From: CBFDBF01 sp050293315
GTDB taxonomy: Bacteria; Pseudomonadota; Gammaproteobacteria; Chromatiales; Chromatiaceae
NCBI GenBank assembly: GCA_050293315.1
Contig: JBNKMS010000012.1
Location: 186,001 to 250,000, forward strand
Direction: 5' to 3'
DNA length: 64,000 bases
Each line of letters opens with the position of its first letter. The stretch's first letter is position 1. The translations under genes and the position numbers were made by a program. Under the pieces are notes generated by a model, which was not told the DNA's origin, did no database searches, and saw nothing but the letters and a program-made list of their open reading frames with translations. Shown here piece after piece: positions 50,789-59,557 of this stretch.

Positions 50789-52813
50789 CTACCAGTTATA
50801 AGCAACACCGACATAGACGGTGCGTGGGCCTATTACCTCAAAACTACGCCCTGATGATCCATATGATATTCGCTCCGCATATTTTCTGTCGGTAAGGTTC
50901 AATACATGCCCCCATAGCTCCCAGGGGCCCTGCTCGTAGTTAACGCGCAGATGGAATATCTCCGGTCTCTTGCCCTTGCCCTCCGGGTCATCATTGCCGG
51001 TGCTGGTGTAGTAGTCAGATATGGAGTCCATCTCCAGCTCGGCAGAGAGACCGTGGATCGGCATCCAGGTCAGGCGTGCATTCAGGTGGTGCTTTGGCGA
51101 GCTCGCCAGGGTATTTCCACTGTAATCATCTGTTCCGGTGACATAGTCAATATATTTGTTATCTGCATAGGTATAGGCCATGTCGAAACTCCAATCGGCA
51201 AAAGGCCTGAAGCCGAGCGCGGCCTCGACACCCTGCACCCGGGTCATACCTGCGTTGTCATAGGTCAAGGCCACGGGATCGGTTACGACCATGTCCCTGA
51301 TTTTTGTACGATATATAGCGAGGTCATAGCTCAGGTTTCTCTGCATGACCTGAATATCACCGCGCAGGCCAACCTCAAAATCCTTGGCCACTTCAGGCTT
51401 AAGATTGGGATTGGCCGCAATATTTCTACGCAGTCCTCTGTCATAGCTGCCGACAAATAGGTAGGTACGGCTGGGGACAACAAAGCCCTCCCCATAACTG
51501 AACCAGAGGGTATTATCTGCATTCAGCTTATAGGTAACACCAAGCTTTGGACTCAAGCGCGAGAAGGTCTTGCTCTCATCGTAATTGGTGCCGGACTTGT
51601 AGCCGGTCGCCGCATATTTGATTCGATCGCGGCGCGCTCCTAAGGTAAATGTCAGGCGATCTGTTGGCGATATATCATACTGAAAGAAAGGGGAGAAACC
51701 CTTGGCAGTTAAAAACCACTGTTCATCAATATCGGTCGGATCGGGAATACGGCTACCATATTTGGTGTCGTGCGCTGTACTATGCAGCAGGTCCGCGCCG
51801 ATAATCAGTTGTGAGTCATAAAAATCAAAACCGTGCCGATAGAAGCCCACTAGGTTTTTATTAAGCTCCTCATCACTGCTAAAGGTACCGGTGGCGCTGT
51901 AAGATGGAGGGCCCTCTCCTTCGGTTTTGCGGATTCCATATGCTAGCTCTATACCTGAGTGGTCGGTAAGATCCAGCTCATACTTGGCTGAACCTGATTG
52001 GGATTTCTCATAGTTATATGCATCATAGACCGCGGCCTGTGACCAATCTGCATCATATTGTGCCTGGCTGAGGCTGCCAGGAGCCTCCTCGTCCCGCTCC
52101 AAATATTCGGCTCTGACGGTGAGCTTGGAACTATCATTAATATTAAACAGCAGCTTGCCACTTAGCTGGTCGCGCTCAACCGCTGTCCGATCCTGCCAAC
52201 CCTCAGAGATAAGGGTGTTGGCGTCAAAGAAATAGCCTACGCTGCCCTTGGTGCCGGCCGCAGATATACCTTTGCGCAGGCGATCATACTCCCCTACCTC
52301 TCCCCAGACACGAAACTCCGGCTCTGCGGGTGGAGTGCGCGTTATGATATTAATGGCGCCGCCGATGGCGTGACTGCCATAGAGGGCCGAGGCCGGCCCC
52401 CTTAGTACCTCAACGCGTTCGATGTCGAGGGTATTGGTGTCTTCAGCAAAACCGATAGTGCCACTGCCAAAACGGGTGCCTGTAGCAAGACCATCAATCA
52501 GGTTGGCGGTATAGTTTTTACCGCCTAAGGGCACTCTAAGGTTGCGGATCATGCTGTAACCGGGGACCCGTTTCATCAGCTCGTGAGTGGCATCAGTAAA
52601 CTTGATGGTATTCAGTTCTTCCTCATCGACGATATTGATGGCTGCCGGGGTATCTTGAATATCAGCCTCTACCCTGGATCCGATAACTGATATCACCGGC
52701 GCATCGCTGTATGTGTCTACTATCGCTGCCTGGGCAGTATGGTTGGTTATTGCGATTGCAATGGGTGCGATGAACAGCAGACGCAGGGGGGTCAGAAGGG
52801 GTGCTTTTATCAC
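50789..52813 (-). CDS. TonB-dependent outer-membrane receptor
   Basis: 674 residues. After a signal peptide (ending TNHTAQA) comes the plug domain: PVISVIGSRVEADIQDTPAA, IERVEVLRGPASALYGSHAI and GAINIITRTPP. The remainder is a 22-strand beta-barrel, closing with TVYVGVAYNW. The segment DAPVISVIGS may serve as the TonB box. Substrate cannot be read off; it heads a co-directional run with a Met-rich periplasmic protein and redox proteins, which favours a metal or metal complex. A palindromic operator-like pair lies 114-147 bp upstream of its start. Confidence 0.92.
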   Translation of the reverse strand: MIKAPLLTPLRLLFIAPIAIAITNHTAQAAIVDTYSDAPVISVIGSRVEADIQDTPAAINIVDEEELNTIKFTDATHELMKRVPGYSMIRNLRVPLGGKNYTANLIDGLATGTRFGSGTIGFAEDTNTLDIERVEVLRGPASALYGSHAIGGAINIITRTPPAEPEFRVWGEVGEYDRLRKGISAAGTKGSVGYFFDANTLISEGWQDRTAVERDQLSGKLLFNINDSSKLTVRAEYLERDEEAPGSLSQAQYDADWSQAAVYDAYNYEKSQSGSAKYELDLTDHSGIELAYGIRKTEGEGPPSYSATGTFSSDEELNKNLVGFYRHGFDFYDSQLIIGADLLHSTAHDTKYGSRIPDPTDIDEQWFLTAKGFSPFFQYDISPTDRLTFTLGARRDRIKYAATGYKSGTNYDESKTFSRLSPKLGVTYKLNADNTLWFSYGEGFVVPSRTYLFVGSYDRGLRRNIAANPNLKPEVAKDFEVGLRGDIQVMQRNLSYDLAIYRTKIRDMVVTDPVALTYDNAGMTRVQGVEAALGFRPFADWSFDMAYTYADNKYIDYVTGTDDYSGNTLASSPKHHLNARLTWMPIHGLSAELEMDSISDYYTSTGNDDPEGKGKRPEIFHLRVNYEQGPWELWGHVLNLTDRKYAERISYGSSGRSFEVIGPRTVYVGVAYNW

Positions 52814-52926
52814 TGTTATTCTCCACTCTGAAGGTCGTATTGATCACCGGGGTGCGCCAATATTGGGGCGCCGAACAAGGCCCGGCCAGAGCGGCTAATG
52901 TAGTGATAAACGTCAATAAAATCAAT

Positions 52927-52960
52927 GTGTTATATAACACAGTTTAGTGTGTTATATGAC
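52927..52960. promoter_or_regulatory. tandem operator-like repeats upstream of the TonB receptor
   Basis: A perfect 14-bp palindrome GTGTTATATAACAC (52927-52940) is followed by a close copy GTGTTATATGAC (52949-52960). The copies start 22 bp apart, about two helical turns, as expected for cooperative dimers on one face of the DNA. No matching regulator gene is adjacent. Confidence 0.65.
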
Positions 52961-52995
52961 CTGTTTTCAGGGTGGGTGGGATATGGGTTTGGGGG

Positions 52996-55131
52996 TCAGC
53001 CGCGCATCCAGCGGTGATAGCGCTCTACCCAGCTAAGTAGACGTTGCGGCGCGTGGGTCCGTTTCCATGCGCCAGCGGCATATTTGTTGGCCTCCGCCAG
53101 TGTTGGGTAGATATGGATGGTCCCGAGGATCTCGTTCAGTCCTAGCCCGTGGCGCATCGCCAGGACATATTCGGCCAGCAGGTCACCGGCGTGTTCACCC
53201 ACGATGGTTACCCCCAGTATATTGTCCCTGCCGGGTACGGTCAGGATCTTCACCAGGCCATGCGCCTCCTCATCGGTGATGGCGCGGTCCAGATCGCCGA
53301 TGTCGTAGGTGGTAACCTCGTAGGCGACCCCCTCTGCTTTGGCCTCCTGCTCATTCAGCCCCACCCGTGCAACCTCCGGGTCGGTAAAGGTGCACCAGGG
53401 AACCACGGAGTAGTCGACCCGGAACCGTTTGAACCGACCAAACAGGGCGTTGACCGAGGCATACCAGGCCTGGTGAGAGGCGGTATGGGTGAACTGGAAG
53501 GGGCCGGTCACATCGCCACAGGCGTAGATGGTGGGGCATGAGCTCTGCAAATACTCGTTTACCTCAATGGTGCCGTTTCTGCGCAGGGCAACGTCTAGCT
53601 CCTCCAGGCCGAAGCCGCGGCTGTTGGCTACCCGTCCAACCGCCAGCAGCAACTCATCAAATTCGATGGTGACCTCTCTCCCCTGGTGTTCACACAGGAG
53701 ACCCTTGCGCCCATCCTGCAGACGGAACTCCTTGGCAGCGTGTTCCAGTAGCAGCTCTATCCCCTCGGCCTCAAAGCGCTGGCGCACCAGCCGCGCGATA
53801 TCCAGATCCTCTCTTGCCATGATCCGGTCAGAGCGGACTACCATAGTTACCCGGCACCCGAGGCGGGCGAAGGCCTGGGCCAGTTCGCAACCGATTGGGC
53901 CGCCACCAAATACCAGCAGCCGCTCAGGTTTTTTCCGCAGCCCCCAGATGGTGTCCGAGGTGAGATAGCCGACCTGCTCAAGGCCGGGGATCTGCGGCAC
54001 CAGTGGTCCCGCCCCGGTGGCGACGACGATATTGCGGGTAGTGATGGTCCGGCCATTGACCTCTACCGTATAGGGGGAGGTGATACGCGCCTCGCCCTGG
54101 ATGCACTCCACCCCCAACTCGCTGTAGCGCTCGACCGAGTCATGCGGCTCCACCTGCCGGATTACCCGCTGTACCCGCTCCATCACCTGGGCGAAATCCC
54201 ACTCTGCTCCTGCCTGGTCGATCCCAAGCTCCTTGGCCCTGGCGATATGGGAGAGAAATTTGGTGGTGCGGATCAGCGCCTTGGATGGGACGCAGCCGCT
54301 GTTCAGACAGTCACCCCCCATCTTATCTTTTTCGATCAGGGTGACCTTGGACCTTACCGCCGCCGCGATATAGGAGCAGACCAGCCCCCCTGATCCAGCA
54401 CCAATAACTACAAGATTGCGGTCGAACTGCCTTGGTTTTTGATACGGGCTTAGCGCCCTGCGCCGCTTGATGATCTCCACCCCCTTTTTCGCCAGTAGGG
54501 GGAACAGTCCCAGTAGCACAAAGGAGACGATAAGCCCGGGGGAGAGGATGCCGCTGGGGGAGTCGATCCGGGCGAGCTGGGTGCCTGCATTAACATATAT
54601 TATGGTCCCAGCCAGCATCCCAATCTGACTCACCAGGAAGAACTGCAGGGTGCGTATCGGCGTCAGCCCCATAACCAGATTGATGATAAAGAAGGGGAAA
54701 AGCGGCACCAGGCGGAGGGTGAACAGATATAGCGGACCATCCCTCTCTATACCGCTGTTGATCGCCTTGAGTTGGACGGCAAACCTGTTCTGCACCATCT
54801 CACGAAAGAGAAAACGGGCCAGTAGAAAGGCCAGGGTGGCGCCGATGGTGGAGGCAAAGGAGACTATAAGCGTCCCTCTCCACAGGCCAAAGATAGCGCC
54901 GCCAATCAGGGTCATTACCGCCGCCCCCGGCAGGGAGAGCGCGGTCACTGCGATATATATAAAAAAGTATAAAAAAATAGTCTGCCAGGGATTGGCCACA
55001 TAGTAGGAGGTTATAGTGGCCTGTTGCGACTTGATATAGCCAAGATCAAAGAAGCGATCCAAGTCGAACAGAAAGAATGCAGCAATCAGAATGGCTACAG
55101 TGAGCAGTAGAGCAGCCCTTTTCAGGTTCAT
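52996..55131 (-). CDS. TVP38/DedA-like membrane domain fused to a mercuric-reductase-type flavoprotein
   Basis: 711 residues from ATG 55131. The N-terminal about 225 residues are a TVP38/TMEM64 (SNARE-associated) membrane domain: LPGAAVMTLIGGAIFG, RLVPLFPFFIINLVMGLT. From about 235 on it is a pyridine nucleotide-disulfide oxidoreductase: FAD loop VVIGAGSGGLVCSYIAA, redox-active GGDCLNSGCVPSK, NAD loop VFGGGPIGCELAQAFARLG, and a C-terminal dimerisation part with HIYPTLAEAN. The vicinal Cys pair of MerA is missing at the C-terminus, so Hg reduction is not implied. This fusion is widespread; substrate unknown. Start choice: the earlier ATG (55146) overlaps the AGGAG ribosome site. Confidence 0.9.
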   Translation of the reverse strand: MNLKRAALLLTVAILIAAFFLFDLDRFFDLGYIKSQQATITSYYVANPWQTIFLYFFIYIAVTALSLPGAAVMTLIGGAIFGLWRGTLIVSFASTIGATLAFLLARFLFREMVQNRFAVQLKAINSGIERDGPLYLFTLRLVPLFPFFIINLVMGLTPIRTLQFFLVSQIGMLAGTIIYVNAGTQLARIDSPSGILSPGLIVSFVLLGLFPLLAKKGVEIIKRRRALSPYQKPRQFDRNLVVIGAGSGGLVCSYIAAAVRSKVTLIEKDKMGGDCLNSGCVPSKALIRTTKFLSHIARAKELGIDQAGAEWDFAQVMERVQRVIRQVEPHDSVERYSELGVECIQGEARITSPYTVEVNGRTITTRNIVVATGAGPLVPQIPGLEQVGYLTSDTIWGLRKKPERLLVFGGGPIGCELAQAFARLGCRVTMVVRSDRIMAREDLDIARLVRQRFEAEGIELLLEHAAKEFRLQDGRKGLLCEHQGREVTIEFDELLLAVGRVANSRGFGLEELDVALRRNGTIEVNEYLQSSCPTIYACGDVTGPFQFTHTASHQAWYASVNALFGRFKRFRVDYSVVPWCTFTDPEVARVGLNEQEAKAEGVAYEVTTYDIGDLDRAITDEEAHGLVKILTVPGRDNILGVTIVGEHAGDLLAEYVLAMRHGLGLNEILGTIHIYPTLAEANKYAAGAWKRTHAPQRLLSWVERYHRWMRG

Positions 55132-55295
55132 CTGACATCTCCTCATGTGCCGGGGTTATTGTTGTCCGTGATAAACCCCCGATCCGTTCACGTCTTTATG
55201 ATCTGCTTTTTCGCAGGACTTGGCAAACGTTCTCCATTGCGCCATGCTTGAACGTCTCCTGGTATGGTTTGTCAAAATAGATTTGGGAGGTTGCT

Positions 55296-57614
55296 GTGGG
55301 TAAGCTGATTAAATCCGTCATCTGGTTGGTGTGGGCCCTGGTGCTGATGGTGCTGGCGGTCGTTATCATTCTGCCGCTGGTGTTTGACCCCAACGACTAT
55401 AAAGAGCAGATTGTGGCGAAGGCCGAGGAGTACACCGGTCGCACCCTGCAGATTGATGGTGATCTCGGCCTGTCGGTATTTCCTTGGCTGGCGGTCGATG
55501 TCGGGCAGTTCACCCTGGGGAATGCCAAGGGGTTTGGGGAGCAGCCCTTTGCCGCGGCAAAGAGCGCAGCCATCCGGGTCAAGGTGTTGCCGCTACTGCA
55601 GAAGGAGCTGGAGGCAGACACCATAAGTGTCGACGGTCTGGTACTAAACCTGGCCAGGGCCAAGGATGGACGTACCAATATGGATGACCTACTGGGTAAA
55701 GGTGCGGACAGCAGTGGGTCGCAGAGCGGCGGCAGCGACGGTGGGGCGGCATCTGAGAAGAAGAAGTTGAACATACTGGCCATCAACGGGGTTGATATTA
55801 GCGACGGCCGGGTGGTCTGGGATGATCAGCAGGGCGGCCAGAAGATTGAGATCGACCAGTTGAACCTTAAGAGCGGCACTATCGTGCCGGGTAGCCCGGT
55901 GGGGCTGGAGCTGGGGATGCTGCTGAAGAGCAATGCCCCCAAGCTGGAGGCCAGGGTCGACCTGGATGGCGCGGTAGATCTGGATGAGGAGGCGACTACG
56001 CTGAGGATTGGCGATCTTAAACTTGAGGTTGACGCCACCGGGGATGCGATCCCATTGGGTAGCCTCAAGGCGAAGCTGGAGGCGTATATTGCCTTGGCAC
56101 TAGATGGCAGCTCCATCGCTGTCGATGGACTCAGGTTCTCCTCTGGCGATCTCCAGCTAAGCGGCAGTGTAGGTGGACATAACCTTACTACTGCTCCAAC
56201 ATTTGGCGGCGACGTCAAGCTGGCCCCATTCAATCTGCGTAGCTGGATGCATAGTCAGGGGCTGAACCTACCGAATACCGCAGATCCCAAGGCGCTTACC
56301 AGGTTTGCTGCCGATCTGAGCATGCAGGCCGAAGGGGAGAGCACTAAGCTAAACAAGGTTGCCCTGCTCCTGGATGACACCAAGATCAGCGGCATCGCAT
56401 CCTTGACCGGCAGCGCTCTAAGTTTTGCCCTGCAGGCAGATGCCATAGATCTGGATCGCTATCTGGCGCCAGAGAAGGAGAAGGGGGCGTCTGCAGCAGA
56501 CAAGAGTGGCGGTGCTGCTGCGGGTAGCAACGGGGCCGGCAGCAGTGCCAGCGCCGGCGGTGAGGAGCTGTTTCCGGTGGATACACTACGCGCCCTTAAT
56601 CTTGACGGCACCATTACTATCGGCAAGCTGATTGTAAACAAGCTACTGGCAGAAGACGTAAGGGTTAGAGTGAGGGCCAGAGATGGACGGCTTGACCTGG
56701 GGCAGGAGGTGAACAGCTTCTACCAGGGTAGCTATAAGGGAGCGATCGCCCTCAACGTGAATGGCAATACCCCAAATCTGAGTATTCAGAGTTCTATGAG
56801 TGATGTTAATGCGGGGCCACTGCTAAAGCAGCTGACCGATGAGGAACGCCTTACCGGCAAGGGGCGGTTTCGCGCCAAGCTCAACGCCAGTGGTAACAGC
56901 ATGGAGAGGATCAAGCGTAGCATGGGCGGCAATCTCGATTTCCGTTTTGAAGATGGCGCTGTCAAGGGGGTCAATCTGGCTCAGATCATCCGTGATGCCA
57001 AGGCGCTATATAAAGGTGAAAGCACCAGCAAGTCCGATGAGCCGCAGCAGACCGATTTCACCGAACTCAGTGGTAGCGGGGTGATCACCAACGGGGTCCT
57101 GGACAATCGTGATCTGTTGGCTAAGTCACCATATCTGCGGGTCAATGGCGCCGGCAAAGTAAATCTGGTATCGGAACAGCTCGACTATGATCTCGATACT
57201 ACCATCGTTAAAAGTGCTGCCGGACAGGGAGGTGAAGAGCTGGCAGAGCTTGAGGGCAAACTGATCCCGGTTCACATCTCAGGCACGTACTCAGATCCGG
57301 ATTACGATATCGATTGGGCCCAAGTAGTGCTGGGGAGCAAAGAAGAGGAGATAAAAGAGCAGCTCAAAGATAAACTGATGGATAAGCTGCTGGGTAAAGA
57401 TAAACAAGAGGACGCGGCTGCAGATACAACTGCTGCAACTGAAGAGGCCACTACTGCACCGGAAGATAGAGCAAGCACAGAGACCGCAGCATCCCCAAGT
57501 GAAGAGGCGACAACCGCACCTGAGGCGAAACCGGCTGCGAAAGAGGAGGAGCCTAGTGCAGAAGATAGACTGAAGCAGAAACTTAAGGACAAGCTGAAAA
57601 AGTTGAAACTATAA
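55296..57614 (+). CDS. AsmA-family protein
   Basis: 772 residues, GTG start with GGGAGG 5 nt upstream. It has an N-terminal inner-membrane helix (VIWLVWALVLMVLAVVIILPLVF), then the AsmA signature DPNDYKEQIVAKAEEYTGRTL and a large periplasmic beta-groove part, with the C-terminal AsmA core GKGRFRAKLNASGNSM and DFRFEDGAVKGVNLAQIIRD. AsmA-like proteins are bridge-type lipid transporters or assembly helpers between the membranes. The last 100 residues are low complexity: Ala/Glu/Thr/Pro repeats with EEATTAPE twice, ending in a Lys-rich stretch. Confidence 0.88.
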   Translation: MGKLIKSVIWLVWALVLMVLAVVIILPLVFDPNDYKEQIVAKAEEYTGRTLQIDGDLGLSVFPWLAVDVGQFTLGNAKGFGEQPFAAAKSAAIRVKVLPLLQKELEADTISVDGLVLNLARAKDGRTNMDDLLGKGADSSGSQSGGSDGGAASEKKKLNILAINGVDISDGRVVWDDQQGGQKIEIDQLNLKSGTIVPGSPVGLELGMLLKSNAPKLEARVDLDGAVDLDEEATTLRIGDLKLEVDATGDAIPLGSLKAKLEAYIALALDGSSIAVDGLRFSSGDLQLSGSVGGHNLTTAPTFGGDVKLAPFNLRSWMHSQGLNLPNTADPKALTRFAADLSMQAEGESTKLNKVALLLDDTKISGIASLTGSALSFALQADAIDLDRYLAPEKEKGASAADKSGGAAAGSNGAGSSASAGGEELFPVDTLRALNLDGTITIGKLIVNKLLAEDVRVRVRARDGRLDLGQEVNSFYQGSYKGAIALNVNGNTPNLSIQSSMSDVNAGPLLKQLTDEERLTGKGRFRAKLNASGNSMERIKRSMGGNLDFRFEDGAVKGVNLAQIIRDAKALYKGESTSKSDEPQQTDFTELSGSGVITNGVLDNRDLLAKSPYLRVNGAGKVNLVSEQLDYDLDTTIVKSAAGQGGEELAELEGKLIPVHISGTYSDPDYDIDWAQVVLGSKEEEIKEQLKDKLMDKLLGKDKQEDAAADTTAATEEATTAPEDRASTETAASPSEEATTAPEAKPAAKEEEPSAEDRLKQKLKDKLKKLKL

Positions 57615-57789
57615 ACAGAGATCGGCACAGGTTGTTTCTAGATATAGTTGGTACCAGCTCGCATTGTAATATTTTATAGATGGTACTAAGTTGTAAGTTG
57701 AACTAGGATTCAAGATAGCTGTTTCAGCGGGAGGTTAGCGGTACCGGCCGTGCGATCCCCGGATTTAAGGAAAGTCACAAGAGGATGAA

Positions 57790-57990
57790 ATGATGATAAA
57801 GAGTACTATTCTAAAGGTATCAGTTGTGGCGCTCAGCTTGGGTATGATGACAGGCTGCGCCTCTACTTCTACTTCACAAATGCAAGAAGATATTGCCAGG
57901 GCGCAGGCGACGGCCGATGAGGCCCTGGCCAAGGCCAATGCCGCTGACGAACGCTGCGGACGGATAGCAGAGAAGGCGATGGCGAAGTAG
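57790..57990 (+). CDS. Lpp/OprI-like small outer-membrane lipoprotein
   Basis: 66 residues. Lipoprotein signal with lipobox GMMTGC (Cys23), then a heptad-like alanine zipper DIARAQATADEALAKANAADE and a C-terminal Lys (EKAMAK), the position by which Lpp is bound to peptidoglycan. Shorter than OprI or Lpp, with one extra Cys in ADERCGR. The next gene downstream on the other strand is an L,D-transpeptidase, the enzyme class that makes this bond. A terminator follows. Confidence 0.85.
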   Translation: MMIKSTILKVSVVALSLGMMTGCASTSTSQMQEDIARAQATADEALAKANAADERCGRIAEKAMAK

Positions 57991-58021
57991 ATCGCTCTGT
58001 CTGTTGCAATTCATTAAAGGG

Positions 58022-58037
58022 CCCGCCAAATGGCGGG
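58022..58037 (+). terminator. intrinsic terminator after the Lpp-like gene
   Basis: CCCGCC-AAAT-GGCGGG followed by TTCTTT, 31 bp after the stop codon. Good stem, short T-run. Confidence 0.75.
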
Positions 58038-58056
58038 TTCTTTATGCTCAGGACGT

Positions 58057-58965
58057 TCAGGGACCTGTACCAACCCCCATCACCGCTACCGGTATACCCA
58101 GGTGCTCCAGTGCAACCTCTTTGACCCTCTCCCAGTCGACCGTGGCGGGGTGTCCGGCCAGGGCACCGTCCACCGCCTGACGCAGGGCGGTGAGATTAAA
58201 CCCCTCTGCTAGGAACTGTTCGGCCAGAGGTGGATGCACCTCTACATATAGTTGGCCACCACTCCAGCCGGCCTTATATGGCTGGTTTATTATCCGTACC
58301 TTGGTGCCGACCGGGATCTGCTGGAATAGTGTGGCGATGTCCTCCGGGTAGAGCCGGATACAGCCGTGGCTGACCCGCATGCCGACACCGTATGGTCGGC
58401 TGGTGCCGTGCAGCAGATAACCTGGGATGCTTAGATAGATGGCGTAGTCACCGAGGGGATTACGCCTGCCGGGGCCGATCTTCTCTGGCAGCACTCTGCC
58501 GCGTGCCTTGGCCTCCTGGCGGATCGACTCCGGCGGTGTCCAGGTGGGGTGTTCCTGTTTGCGTACTACCCGGCCGCTGCTGACCGGGGTCTTCCACCCC
58601 TCGCGGCCGATCCCTAGAGGGTAGGTCTCCACCCGTTGGCCCCCGGGCGGAAAGTAGTAGAGCCGCAGCTCTGCCAGATTGATGATGATTCCTTCGCGCG
58701 GCCCGGCCGGTAGGACAAAGCGGGAGGGGACGATTACCTCGGTCCCACTGCCGGGCAGCCAGGCATCAACCCTGGGGTTGGCGGCGGTCATCTCGCGGTA
58801 GCCGACATCATAGAGACGGGCGATATCGGAGAAGGTATCCTCATACTTGGCCTCTACTGCCACCTGCTCACCCACCACATCCTGCCCCGGCTGCAGGGCA
58901 AAGCCGAGGGCCTGGCCGGTCGCTGGTAAAAGCGCCAGAACAATGGCTGGAAAGATACCCTTCAT
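58057..58965 (-). CDS. L,D-transpeptidase (YkuD/ErfK-YbiS family)
   Basis: 302 residues from ATG 58965, where a signal peptide begins (MKGIFPAIVLALLPATGQA). A LysM-like segment (about residues 38-82, YEDTFSDIARLYDVGYREMTAANP) precedes the YkuD domain, with catalytic HGTSRPYGVGMRVSHGCIRL containing the nucleophile Cys in SHGCIR. E. coli homologues ErfK/YbiS/YcfS join Lpp to meso-diaminopimelate, or make 3-3 cross-links. The convergent Lpp-like gene next to it supports the lipoprotein-anchoring role. Confidence 0.93.
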   Translation of the reverse strand: MKGIFPAIVLALLPATGQALGFALQPGQDVVGEQVAVEAKYEDTFSDIARLYDVGYREMTAANPRVDAWLPGSGTEVIVPSRFVLPAGPREGIIINLAELRLYYFPPGGQRVETYPLGIGREGWKTPVSSGRVVRKQEHPTWTPPESIRQEAKARGRVLPEKIGPGRRNPLGDYAIYLSIPGYLLHGTSRPYGVGMRVSHGCIRLYPEDIATLFQQIPVGTKVRIINQPYKAGWSGGQLYVEVHPPLAEQFLAEGFNLTALRQAVDGALAGHPATVDWERVKEVALEHLGIPVAVMGVGTGP

Positions 58966-59060
58966 CTCAAATGGTCCCTGTATTAGTATCGTGATACCCA
59001 ATAATATTTTACATATTCGCTTAGAGATTGCCTAAGAGTGGCGTAGAGAGGAGAGAGATA

Positions 59061-59300
59061 GTGGGTAGAACGGTGCAGTGCGTCAAGTTAGAGCGGGAGG
59101 CCGAGGGGCTGGAGCGTCCACCATATCCGGGTGAGCTGGGACAGCGGATTTACGAGCAGGTCTCGGCAGAGGCGTGGCAGCTGTGGCTACAGCAGCAGAC
59201 TATGTTGATCAATGAGCACCGCCTCAGCCCCATTGAACCGCAGGCGCGGGAGTTTCTCGAAAAAGAGATGGAACATTTCTTCTTCGGCCCCAAAGAGTAG
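59061..59300 (+). CDS. yggX: YggX, Fe(II)-trafficking/oxidative-protection protein
   Basis: 79-residue cytosolic protein thought to help iron handling and protect Fe-S clusters from oxidants. GTG start at 59061, with GGAGAGAG just upstream: VGRTVQCVKLEREAEGL, then YPGELGQRIYEQVSAEAWQL and QQTMLINEHRL, closely matching the family, including the conserved Cys near residue 7. It stands alone, 83 bp before tRNA-Phe; its usual partner mutY is not in the window. Confidence 0.95.
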   Translation: MGRTVQCVKLEREAEGLERPPYPGELGQRIYEQVSAEAWQLWLQQQTMLINEHRLSPIEPQAREFLEKEMEHFFFGPKE

Positions 59301-59341
59301 TCCCAAAACAGCTGTTTCAAGGGCTCCAGGGCAGATACCCC

Positions 59342-59370
59342 TTGACTCTGCCGACTCTGGCCGCTTTAAT
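59342..59370 (+). promoter_or_regulatory. sigma70-type promoter for tRNA-Phe
   Basis: TTGACT (59342-59347), 17-bp spacer, TTTAAT (59365-59370). Transcription would begin about 7 bp before the mature tRNA 5' end at 59384. Confidence 0.75.
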
Positions 59371-59383
59371 ACGGCTCTCTTAT

Positions 59384-59459
<76 letters not shown>

Positions 59460-59557
59460 TTTTTTATTGCTACCATCCTTTAGAGCAAAACCACCGATTA
59501 ATTTTCAGATATTGCTGAATCGAACTGCTGGCAATAGTTATGTTTATCCTGAACCTT

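Noticed and set aside
52996..55131. Mercury resistance gene (merA)
   Set aside because: The C-terminal vicinal Cys pair and the NmerA domain are missing, and no merR, merT or merP is nearby.
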